The position numbers and the translations under genes are program-made. From a virus, in IMG/VR virus record IMGVR_UViG_3300024180_000407, positions 1 to 60,827 of that record: a stretch of 60,827 nt of DNA; one strand, 5' to 3'. Of the stretch, positions 14,258 through 21,032 are shown piece after piece (within the stretch, counting starts at the first letter, position 1; every line of letters begins with the position of its first letter). The notes below the pieces were generated by a model. The model did no database searches. It saw only the letters and a list, made by a program, of their open reading frames with translations, and was not told the origin of the DNA.

Positions 14258-14789
14258 ATATTTTCTTTAAAAATATAGACCACATATATAATGATCTATC
14301 TCTAAATATACCCCACATTTCTTCTTCTGTAATCTTAAAAGCATTGAATCTTTCCTCTGCTAGTATTTTACCTTCATCTACCCCTGCATCAACTTTATGA
14401 AGAACACATCCCATAACTGGGTATTTACCTTCAAATGCTCTAATCTGTGGATCCTTACCTTTAAGTTCCGGGTATTCAGTTATTAGGCCTGGATGTCCGT
14501 TAAAGATGGAAAATCTTTCACATACTTCTTTCGGCATAATACGTAACCAACCGTGTAATGTAATTATTGCTTCCGGAAAATATACTAATACTTCTTCATA
14601 ATCTTCTAAAGTAGGTTTATTAGGTAGGGTAAAAAAACCTTTTTCCACTATTCTAGGATCTATTTCTCTAAGACTTTCAGGTCTTTCGTTAGTATATATT
14701 CTATCAGGCCATTTACCAAGTGACTTAGCTAAATCAGCTATTTCTCCACCAGTTTGACTAAAGAATACTATCCAGGGCTTAGTTACCAT
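14247..14789 (-). CDS. dpdN: Formyltransferase, probable DpdN (dPreQ1 formyltransferase)
   Basis: A 180-residue formyltransferase of the PurN/Formyl_trans_N fold, which uses 10-formyl-tetrahydrofolate. The catalytic triad is visible: Asn97 and His99 in FNGHPG, and Asp138 in VDAGVDEGKIL. The hydrophobic strand before it reads AIITLHGWLRIMP. It overlaps dpdA by 11 bp and lies in the deazaguanine cluster, and no other purine-synthesis gene is near. Known work predicts DpdN as the enzyme that formylates preQ1 in phage DNA. I infer this gene is DpdN; purine synthesis (PurN) is the alternative. Confidence 0.75.
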   Translation of the reverse strand: MVTKPWIVFFSQTGGEIADLAKSLGKWPDRIYTNERPESLREIDPRIVEKGFFTLPNKPTLEDYEEVLVYFPEAIITLHGWLRIMPKEVCERFSIFNGHPGLITEYPELKGKDPQIRAFEGKYPVMGCVLHKVDAGVDEGKILAEERFNAFKITEEEMWGIFRDRSLYMWSIFLKKIFGL

Positions 14790-15576
14790 TAGTAAACCAT
14801 TTAAATTTTTGAATATTATTTAAAATTAAATTACTATCTTCTACCTTATAGTTAATTAATTCAAATAGCTTCTGTCTTTGTTTATCCCATAATCCGTCTG
14901 TTTCGTATCTAATATTTAAAATACCGTGAACTACTGGATTTGATGTATCTAACGAATATATCCAATCGTAATTTGAGTTTTTATAGAATGCAAATTCTTG
15001 AGGTAGTCCGCAACCTAATAGATGATGAGGTTTATTTTCATTTATAATACCATCTCTTACCAAATCTCCAAGTAGCTTAATACGTCCTAGCATCCAACTA
15101 ACGTACTTGTTAGGATGAGTTATAGAATGGGTATAATACGAATAGTCAAAAGATATTGCGATCATGTCTACATCAGCAATTTTATCCATATATTCGTAAC
15201 ATGCTACTATCTGCTTGTATGTCTTACCTTGTACTACTCCTATCTTTTTACCATATACTGATTTTGAGTAATTCATATTCCAGCTTGCCATCTGACTCAT
15301 AGTTTTCTTAGTATCCTCTAATGCGTCAGGTACTATATACCAGGTTGGTCTTAGCTCGTTGATCCAGTATGCAAACTTTTCAGCATCAAATGCTTCTTCT
15401 AGTTCAAATATAGAGTTATCTAATATTACTTCTCGACCGTTTTTAATTGCAGTTTTAAATTGTTCAAGATACTCTTTATCTTCTTCAAAAAGATGAACTA
15501 ATGCGTAATCGTAATCTGTGTGCCTCTGTACTTCGTTAAAAATACTTTTAGGACTTTCGTGTGCTATTTTTATCAT
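14779..15576 (-). CDS. dpdA: DpdA-type DNA guanine transglycosylase
   Basis: A 265-residue TGT-like barrel protein. It carries ILDNSIFE (51-58, matching the TGT DSGGF segment with Asp53), GVVQGKTY (113-120, matching GIVQGG) and LLGCGLPQEF (187-195). The putative nucleophile is Asp210 in YSLDTSNP. It exchanges guanine in DNA for a 7-deazaguanine base. It is much shorter than tRNA-TGT and shows no clear CxCxxC zinc site, as in phage DpdA families. The subfamily is not assigned. Its location among queF, folE and the formyltransferase supports DNA rather than tRNA as substrate. Confidence 0.85.
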   Translation of the reverse strand: MIKIAHESPKSIFNEVQRHTDYDYALVHLFEEDKEYLEQFKTAIKNGREVILDNSIFELEEAFDAEKFAYWINELRPTWYIVPDALEDTKKTMSQMASWNMNYSKSVYGKKIGVVQGKTYKQIVACYEYMDKIADVDMIAISFDYSYYTHSITHPNKYVSWMLGRIKLLGDLVRDGIINENKPHHLLGCGLPQEFAFYKNSNYDWIYSLDTSNPVVHGILNIRYETDGLWDKQRQKLFELINYKVEDSNLILNNIQKFKWFTNGN

Positions 15577-15778
15577 TTAATTCTTCTAGTGTTGGGTTTA
15601 AACTCGTTAACTCTACTGATAAGTTGCTTATTGCTATATCTAAAGCGTCTAGTAGTTCCTGTGAATCATCTTCGTATGCTTCTTGGACTGCTTTAACTGC
15701 TGTTGAAAAAGGTACCATTTCCATTTTATGTGTTTCAATATAAACTTTATGGTCTTCTAAATTAATTTTATTGCTCAT
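15548..15778 (-). CDS. Small acidic protein (76 aa), unknown
   Basis: A 76-residue acidic, helical protein (AVKAVQEAYEDDSQELLDAL). It overlaps dpdA by 29 bp and the upstream MazG-like gene by 11 bp, so it is an integral part of this operon. No family is recognised. Confidence 0.6.
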   Translation of the reverse strand: MSNKINLEDHKVYIETHKMEMVPFSTAVKAVQEAYEDDSQELLDALDIAISNLSVELTSLNPTLEELNDKNSTRKS

Positions 15779-16295
15779 TGAAAAATTGTTTTAAGTTAGG
15801 TCTATAGTAATTTATGCTTTTCATTACTTTTTTATCACGTGTTCTATAGACAACATAAGAAGCACCAACCCTTTCGTAGTGACACGGTTCCTTTTGCTCA
15901 ACTGCTCTAATTTCCACTGTTTTCTGTGCTTCCTTTTCGCTTGAACAAGCCTTTGACATATTCGACCCTTGTACTTCTTGATACGCTGGCCATATTTTAT
16001 CTTTAAGCCCATGTAGCATAGTTCCGTTACCCAACGAAACATAGGCAATGTCACATAAAGCATCAAGAACCTCAACAATATCACCTGCTTCACAGGCAGC
16101 TTTGTATTCTTCAAGCTCTTCAAGGATGAAATCATATACAAATTGCCAATCTTTTTTCTCAGGTATATTAGGTACATAGTTGTTAGGTTTACCGAAAGTA
16201 TCATTGAATATTTCTACTTCATCCACAAATGGTACTGAAGGAGCATAAAATACTTCGTTATTATCTTCGTTAAATAGTGATAGTTGTTTTCCCAT
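15768..16295 (-). CDS. MazG/HisE-like nucleotide pyrophosphohydrolase
   Basis: A 175-residue protein. Residues about 55-95 carry the all-alpha NTP-pyrophosphatase pattern EELEEYKAACEAGD, then EVLDALCDIAYVSLG (EExxE then ExxD). The C-terminal third (about 110-175) holds a separate Cys-containing segment and RDKKVMKSINYYRPNL, as in phage PRA-PH-like proteins. It would hydrolyse NTPs or dNTPs; in phages MazG-like enzymes may remodel nucleotide or alarmone pools. It follows folE by 4 nt. Confidence 0.75.
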   Translation of the reverse strand: MGKQLSLFNEDNNEVFYAPSVPFVDEVEIFNDTFGKPNNYVPNIPEKKDWQFVYDFILEELEEYKAACEAGDIVEVLDALCDIAYVSLGNGTMLHGLKDKIWPAYQEVQGSNMSKACSSEKEAQKTVEIRAVEQKEPCHYERVGASYVVYRTRDKKVMKSINYYRPNLKQFFNEQ

Positions 16296-16299
16296 AATA

Positions 16300-17013
16300 T
16301 TAATGTTTACAAATTGATGCTAATTCTATATTCTTATAAAACTCTGCTTTTGCAGAATCTTCATTTAAAAATGCTCCTGTTAATTTTGCTGTTTGCATTG
16401 AAGCTCCTCTATGTTTTACTCCTCTACATGATACACATGCATGAGTTGCGTTTATTTGAACTGCTACTCCTAAATTACCTTCACAGATCTTATCTACTGC
16501 ATTATGAATAGCTACAGTTAATTGTTCTTGGATAGCTCCTCTTCTACCGAATTGTTCTACTATTCTATTTAACTTAGATAACCCTACTACTTTACCGTCT
16601 TCAGAGGCTATATAAGCAATACTAACTGTACCGCTAATAGCTTGGTGGTGATGTGAACACATAGAGGTTACAGGTATATTACTCTCCTGTACGATTCCGT
16701 CGTATCCGTCTGATGGGAATGCTGTTATCCTATCTAGAGGGTTATACCTTCCGGCCCATAAGTCATTAACATATGCTTTAGCTACTCTAAATGGAGTATC
16801 TGATGAGTTAGGATCTTCTTTATAATCACATCCTAATGCAGTTAAAAAGTCTGCGTAAGCATTTGCTGCTCTTTCTATAATTACTTTTTTCTCATGTTCA
16901 GTTAACCTTGCTTCAGGTCCTTCTAATTCTTGTTTTGCAGCTAATTGACTTGATATACCATTTGCATATCCTGCTTTTACTAATTCTGTTCCGTCTATAA
17001 ATTTTTTAGGCAT
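16300..17013 (-). CDS. folE: GTP cyclohydrolase I (FolE)
   Basis: A 237-residue FolE. Zinc and active-site motifs: TSMCSHHHQAISGTVSIAYI (zinc Cys and His), LSKLNRIVEQFGRR, QEQLT, and ACVSCRGVKHRGASMQT (second zinc Cys). It converts GTP to dihydroneopterin triphosphate, the first step of 7-deazaguanine synthesis. A host-type promoter precedes it, and the MazG-like and dpdA genes follow. Length and motifs are normal. Confidence 0.95.
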   Translation of the reverse strand: MPKKFIDGTELVKAGYANGISSQLAAKQELEGPEARLTEHEKKVIIERAANAYADFLTALGCDYKEDPNSSDTPFRVAKAYVNDLWAGRYNPLDRITAFPSDGYDGIVQESNIPVTSMCSHHHQAISGTVSIAYIASEDGKVVGLSKLNRIVEQFGRRGAIQEQLTVAIHNAVDKICEGNLGVAVQINATHACVSCRGVKHRGASMQTAKLTGAFLNEDSAKAEFYKNIELASICKH

Positions 17014-17060
17014 AATATTTAATTTGTTTTATTGAGGTTCTACGACTCATTTATTAATAC

Positions 17061-17089
17061 AATATACGATTTTTAATTTAATTATCCAA
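17061..17089 (-). promoter_or_regulatory. Host-type promoter before folE
   Basis: TTTG plus 20 nt plus TATATT. The box is 47 nt upstream of the folE ATG. The -33 element lies within the end of the phosphoribosyltransferase gene. Confidence 0.7.
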
Positions 17090-17482
17090 ATAATCTTGAA
17101 TAGGTTTTGAATTTTCTTTTTCCCAAGGGTATACTACCCAGCCAAAATCATCGTCTATTTCTTCACCATAGTAATCTGGTTTAAATACAGATGTTGTTTT
17201 GTAGTGTAAAGCTCCATATTTAGGGTTAGGAAAGTCTTCTTCTAAGTCTTTAAATGTTTTTCCTGAATCTGCTATATCATCTAGTATAAGCATACTAGGG
17301 TAATGGTTACTCATATAAGGAGTATACTGAATATCAAATCTATGTGAAAACAGTATTGCTAATATTGTACCTCCTCTTGGTACACCTGTTACTAGTGATA
17401 TATCTCCTTTACACTGGTCATATACTTTATCCAGTAGTTTATTTATATCGTCCCAGTCGTAATAAACTTTTTTTACTCCCAT
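17078..17482 (-). CDS. Purine phosphoribosyltransferase-like protein
   Basis: A 134-residue PRTase with the PRPP-binding motif LILDDIADSGKT (65-76) and the PRGGTILA segment (36-43). The general size and motifs fit xanthine/hypoxanthine-guanine phosphoribosyltransferases. It could salvage guanine, the leaving base of DpdA exchange, to GMP for a new round of GTP-based synthesis; this is inference from neighbours. It overlaps the 57-aa ORF by 10 bp. Confidence 0.8.
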   Translation of the reverse strand: MGVKKVYYDWDDINKLLDKVYDQCKGDISLVTGVPRGGTILAILFSHRFDIQYTPYMSNHYPSMLILDDIADSGKTFKDLEEDFPNPKYGALHYKTTSVFKPDYYGEEIDDDFGWVVYPWEKENSKPIQDYLDN

Positions 17483-17646
17483 GTATGATTCATTTTCCAG
17501 TTACCAGTAGAGTAATTTGCTATAGATTTACTACCTACTGATTGTAGCTTCTCTTTTAAATGGTCCCATTGTTTAGGAGTAATATTATAATGATGCACTC
17601 CTTCTGCAAATCCTCGTAACCATTCTATAAATTGTGATTCATTCAT
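17473..17646 (-). CDS. Small conserved-looking phage protein (57 aa)
   Basis: A 57-codon ORF that begins MNESQFIEWLRGFAEGVHHY and continues NITPKQWDHLKEKLQSVG. The helix-NITPKQW-helix pattern recalls small phage proteins seen in other Bacteroidota phages. It overlaps genes at both ends (8 bp with the 44-aa ORF, 10 bp with the phosphoribosyltransferase). Function is unknown. Confidence 0.6.
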   Translation of the reverse strand: MNESQFIEWLRGFAEGVHHYNITPKQWDHLKEKLQSVGSKSIANYSTGNWKMNHTWE

Positions 17647-17773
17647 TTTCTATATAACTTTTTAATTTATCTATTAATACTAATACTTCGTCTGGTTCCA
17701 TTGTTATAGCACAACAAGTATTTATATTTTCTGCTACTTCTTCTAATACCTCTAAAGCTTCATCTTTAGTCAT
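17639..17773 (-). CDS. Small acidic protein (44 aa)
   Basis: A 44-codon ORF reading MTKDEALEVLEEVAENINTC, then a short loop and DEVLVLIDKLKSYIENE. Its ATG overlaps the queE stop (TAATG), and its stop overlaps the next ORF. It would form a two-helix acidic protein. Function is unknown. Confidence 0.5.
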   Translation of the reverse strand: MTKDEALEVLEEVAENINTCCAITMEPDEVLVLIDKLKSYIENE

Positions 17774-18561
17774 TATACCTCTCTTTGATCTTCGAAAGCA
17801 ATAATGTGCGGTCTCCAAGTCATTCTATAACCATTATCTCTAACCCAATCAAATAATACCGGGTAAGATTTAAACAGTGCTTCTCTTGAATCTCCAGCAG
17901 GCATAAACCAAACTTTATGTTGAGGTACTTCTAAGATATCGATACATTCCATAATCTCTGATAATGCTCCTTCATCTTTACCGTCCCATACAGGTTTAAT
18001 ATGGTAATCAGAATGGTAATCAATTGATTGTCTTATTGCTTCATAATTAAGTCTAAACTTATTATGACGTTTTACCATTCTTTCGTCGGTAATGGATCCC
18101 TGAGGAGTTGTAACACCAACAACGGGGACACTATTACTAAACTTAGGACTAATGCTAAGCAAATTAATAGGATAATCGGTAGGAAGAAAATGAGATCCCT
18201 CAGTTTCAATAGTAATGAATATGTTGTTTTCATGTGCAAAGTGTGTTAGTTCGTTTACTAAGGCTGGATGCATTGTTGGTGAACCACCAGTCAACATCAT
18301 TTCTTTTATATGAGGATTATCTTCATATGCTTTAATAATATCTTTGAAATTAAAATGCCCTTTTTCCGGATGAATACTTGTATACCAACTATCACACCAT
18401 CCTCCTTCACCGAAGTAACATCTGTGTGTACACCCTGTAGTTCTAATTACTACTGTTGGGTACCCTGCTCTTGAACCTTCAGATTGTACTGCAGTATATA
18501 TCTCTACAATAGGTAGGTTCTTATCGTAATCCTCTATTCTTTTTAACTTCTTATCCAACAT
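17773..18561 (-). CDS. queE: QueE, 7-carboxy-7-deazaguanine synthase
   Basis: A 262-residue radical-SAM enzyme. The cluster cysteines are Cys44, Cys48 and Cys56 in TTGCTHRCYFGEGGWCDSWY, with a longer gap before the third Cys than in standard CxxxCxxC proteins. TGGSPTMHP follows as the SAM GGE-like motif. It converts carboxytetrahydropterin to CDG with ring contraction. The start overlaps the queD end by 11 bp. The Cys spacing resembles that of other T4-like phage QueE proteins. Confidence 0.9.
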   Translation of the reverse strand: MLDKKLKRIEDYDKNLPIVEIYTAVQSEGSRAGYPTVVIRTTGCTHRCYFGEGGWCDSWYTSIHPEKGHFNFKDIIKAYEDNPHIKEMMLTGGSPTMHPALVNELTHFAHENNIFITIETEGSHFLPTDYPINLLSISPKFSNSVPVVGVTTPQGSITDERMVKRHNKFRLNYEAIRQSIDYHSDYHIKPVWDGKDEGALSEIMECIDILEVPQHKVWFMPAGDSREALFKSYPVLFDWVRDNGYRMTWRPHIIAFEDQREV

Positions 18562-19015
18562 AATACGCTGCGTTTTTACCGTGTTCCATAAATTTTACTT
18601 TAATAACTTTAACTCTACCTTCTGTTTCTTTACTAACAAATTCATTTAGTTTGTTAAAGATATACTCTGCAAATTTCTCTGCTCCTGTAGCTGGTATTAC
18701 TCTTACCTGTGCAACTCCTGCTTCTGCCATCCTCTTAAAAGATTCTAAGAATGGATCATCTGCTGCTACTATAAAGGTGTGGTCAAACATAAAATCCATC
18801 CACTCTTTCGGTGATTTGCCGTCTATTAAGGTTTTAGCTCTTTTCATACCTCCAAAATCCCAGACCCAGTTTCTTTCATCTAAATCTCCTTCAAAATATA
18901 CTTTAAATGATATACCGTACCCGTGTAGGAATCTACAGTGTGTGTTTTCTGCTGAATGTTGACGAAACACTGTACTAAATCCGTCAAAAACTTTACTTGA
19001 TTGAAATTTTCCCAT
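18551..19015 (-). CDS. queD: QueD, 6-carboxytetrahydropterin synthase
   Basis: A 154-residue QueD/PTPS family protein. Zinc and catalytic residues lie in HSAENTHCRFLHGYG (His20, Cys27, His31), followed by NWVWDFGGMK and DHTFI. The usual HGH motif reads HGY here, as in one known QueD subfamily. It produces 6-carboxy-5,6,7,8-tetrahydropterin from the FolE product. It is followed directly by queE. Confidence 0.88.
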   Translation of the reverse strand: MGKFQSSKVFDGFSTVFRQHSAENTHCRFLHGYGISFKVYFEGDLDERNWVWDFGGMKRAKTLIDGKSPKEWMDFMFDHTFIVAADDPFLESFKRMAEAGVAQVRVIPATGAEKFAEYIFNKLNEFVSKETEGRVKVIKVKFMEHGKNAAYYVG

Positions 19016-19024
19016 AATTTTTAT

Positions 19025-19228
19025 TTAAACTAATTCTTCTATTATTCCTACTACCTCACTTAAAACTAAAAAGATTGTAGCCCATACCAGACTAAAGGGT
19101 ATGCAAATATACCCCAGTATTCTTATACCGGATTTTATAAAACTTACTAATTGATGTAATTTTGGATCTGGAATTTTATGATCGTTGATCTTAATTCCTT
19201 GGAAGTTTTCTTTTACTACTTTATTCAT
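19025..19228 (-). CDS. Small single-pass membrane protein (67 aa)
   Basis: A 67-residue protein: charged N-terminus, basic stretch, then one hydrophobic helix at about residues 38-60 (LGYICIPFSLVWATIFLVL) and a short acidic tail. It is the first gene after the promoter at 19274-19302 and precedes queD by 9 nt. Function is unknown. Confidence 0.6.
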   Translation of the reverse strand: MNKVVKENFQGIKINDHKIPDPKLHQLVSFIKSGIRILGYICIPFSLVWATIFLVLSEVVGIIEELV

Positions 19229-19273
19229 ATTCGTGTTTTTAAAGTGGTGCTACGACACTATTGTCTTATAACT

Positions 19274-19302
19274 AATATATGAATAATAAACTTATAAAAC
19301 AA
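19274..19302 (-). promoter_or_regulatory. Host-type promoter before the 67-aa/queD/queE unit
   Basis: TTG at 19302-19300 and TATATT at 19279-19274 with a 20-nt gap. It begins about 20 nt after the tRNA 3' end. The leader to the ATG holds an AGTG...CACT hairpin that may be structural. Confidence 0.7.
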
Positions 19303-19321
19303 CTTTTATTCATATTTGTTG

Positions 19322-19395
<74 letters not shown>

Positions 19396-19400
19396 TACCT

Positions 19401-19547
19401 TTAGATGGTGCGATGTCTTCGCATACCATCCCACTGTACTTTTTTGGTTTGACTAAGCATTCTGAGTTTATCTACTCTACTGTTGAGTTTATTTCTTTCA
19501 GAATTAAGCTGAGTGTTACCGTTTGTTTGGTTACTTTGAGTGCTCAT
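19401..19547 (-). CDS. Small basic protein (48 aa) before tRNA-Ala
   Basis: A 48-codon ORF reading MSTQSNQTNGNTQLNSERNK, then LNSRVDKLRMLSQTKKVQWD and a basic end (GMRRHRTI). It resembles a short coiled coil with a polar head. It ends 6 nt before the tRNA. A TATTTATA element is 24 nt upstream, overlapping the queC stop. Function is unknown. Confidence 0.5.
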   Translation of the reverse strand: MSTQSNQTNGNTQLNSERNKLNSRVDKLRMLSQTKKVQWDGMRRHRTI

Positions 19548-19570
19548 ATCTTAATTATTTAAATTCAAGA

Positions 19571-20359
19571 TTATAAATATGATGATAAAACGTTTTCAAC
19601 GTGTCTTCTTGCAACTTCATAACCAACTTCTCCTGTTTCATCTTCATACTGTACTGGATCAGGTCTTCCTAATGCAATAAATGCTTCAATACGTTCTACT
19701 GAAGATGCTGACTTATAATCACTATTTCCTGACGGGTAAGGTTTATATGATGTGTTTGTTCTTCTATAAACTTCATCAAAATCTAAATCTAGAACCTCAC
19801 ATAAATTTAATCCATCTTGTAAGATACCAAATTTATCAGTATCTAAATAAGGTGTGAAATAACCTACTCTATCTGCATCCCAATTTCCCATTCTAAATGC
19901 CTTATCATCTGCATCTCTAAATTCTTGTCTACAATCAGGATAAACTGCATGATCACCAGCATGAATACCTAAAGCGATATCACAAGGTTCTCCTGTTTTA
20001 TTTGCTACTGATAAAGCTACTGCTTGAGTTATAGAAGCGAACATTTTGTTTCTATTAGGAACAACAGTTTCTTTCATATTCTCTTGCTCGTAATGACCTT
20101 CTGGTACATCTTTACCTCCTTCAGTTAAAGCTGAATCTAGTAAGTCTACTAATCCATCTAATTTAATTTGACGATAATTTACTTTGTGACCTTTATCTGC
20201 TAGATAATCAATTAACGATTGAGCTCTTTCAAGTTCAACTCTGTGTTTTTGACCGTAGTCAAATGATATACCTGTTACAGTATCATACTTTTCGATAGCT
20301 CTTAACAATAGGGTGCTACTATCCATTCCACCACTTAAACTTACTACACAATGTGCCAT
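19571..20359 (-). CDS. queC: QueC-like 7-cyano-7-deazaguanine synthase lacking the zinc cysteines
   Basis: A 262-residue QueC with an intact PP-loop (VVSLSGGMDSSTLLL, residues 5-19) and the substrate segment ETVVPNRNKMFASIT. It would convert CDG to preQ0 using ATP and ammonia. Standard QueC ends with a CxxC-type zinc site. Here the equivalent stretch, residues about 201-223 (TNTSYKPYPSG...SASSVER), has Ser in place of Cys. The rest is well conserved, so I expect activity with altered structure. Only the zinc site is odd. Confidence 0.88.
   Translation of the reverse strand: MAHCVVSLSGGMDSSTLLLRAIEKYDTVTGISFDYGQKHRVELERAQSLIDYLADKGHKVNYRQIKLDGLVDLLDSALTEGGKDVPEGHYEQENMKETVVPNRNKMFASITQAVALSVANKTGEPCDIALGIHAGDHAVYPDCRQEFRDADDKAFRMGNWDADRVGYFTPYLDTDKFGILQDGLNLCEVLDLDFDEVYRRTNTSYKPYPSGNSDYKSASSVERIEAFIALGRPDPVQYEDETGEVGYEVARRHVENVLSSYL
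19572..19579 (-). promoter_or_regulatory. TATTTATA element before the 48-aa gene and tRNA
   Basis: It lies 24 nt before the ATG at 19547 and overlaps the end of queC. It could drive the 48-aa gene and tRNA-Ala late in infection. Confidence 0.35.
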
Positions 20360-20413
20360 AATTTACTTATTTAATATTTGCCAGGTATTTCGCGTATAGG
20401 CTAACGCTTACTA

Positions 20414-20713
20414 TTAGTTGTCTAAAAAGGAAGATAATTTTTCCTGAATAATTCTATACTCTTTAACGTATTCTTTTATGCTATCAAAAGATCTATTTGC
20501 ATTTAATAATTCTTCTGCTGCTTTTTTGATTGCAAAATTAAAGTTTGATGGGTAGCATATTGTTTTAATATACTCTGTGTCGTTCACTCCTTTTACTACT
20601 CTTTCATATAATGTAAAACCTCCTGTTTGAGATCTAGTAATAAAGAAAGGTTCTAATGCTGGATCTGTTATTACAGTATCACTAGCGGGTATTGAATCTG
20701 GTTGTCGTAACAT
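20414..20713 (-). CDS. Unknown phage protein (99 aa)
   Basis: A 99-residue protein: a Pro-rich start (RQPDSIPASDTVITDPALEP), then FFITRSQTGGFTLYERVVKG and a C-terminal helix (FDSIKEYVKEYRIIQEKL). The layout resembles a family of small unknown proteins in other Bacteroidota phages. It lies between thioredoxin (9-nt gap) and queC. No activity can be read from it. Confidence 0.6.
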   Translation of the reverse strand: MLRQPDSIPASDTVITDPALEPFFITRSQTGGFTLYERVVKGVNDTEYIKTICYPSNFNFAIKKAAEELLNANRSFDSIKEYVKEYRIIQEKLSSFLDN

Positions 20714-20722
20714 TTTTTTTAT

Positions 20723-20983
20723 TTAATTTATTAATAACTCTTTTAATACATCTTCGTCTAACACACCTACCTGTTTACGTACCTCTTCGTCTTTGATAAT
20801 TACTGTAAAGGGTATTGATCTAACTCTGTATTCTGCTGCAAGTCCTGAAGTGTCTTTATCTATGTTAATTTCGGTAAACTCTACATCTGTATGTTTGAAG
20901 TCTTCCTCGACTTTATTCCATATTCTTGAATACGCTTTACATGGTCCACACCAGTCTGCATAAAATTTAATAGCTTTTGTCAT
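20723..20983 (-). CDS. Thioredoxin
   Basis: An 86-residue minimal thioredoxin with the active site WCGPCK (11-16), cis-proline in RSIPFTVII and a long C-terminal helix. It would reduce the phage ribonucleotide reductase encoded just upstream, whose alpha subunit keeps the C-terminal Cys pair. It has its own host-type promoter. Confidence 0.93.
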   Translation of the reverse strand: MTKAIKFYADWCGPCKAYSRIWNKVEEDFKHTDVEFTEINIDKDTSGLAAEYRVRSIPFTVIIKDEEVRKQVGVLDEDVLKELLIN

Positions 20984-21001
20984 TCTTATAATCTTTATAT
21001 T

Positions 21002-21030
21002 AATATACGAAAATTTAATCTAAGTAGCAA
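21002..21030 (-). promoter_or_regulatory. Host-type promoter before thioredoxin
   Basis: TTG at 21030-21028 and TATATT at 21007-21002, 20 nt apart. The box lies 18 nt before the thioredoxin ATG and immediately after the nrdA stop. Confidence 0.7.
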
Positions 21031-21032
21031 CT

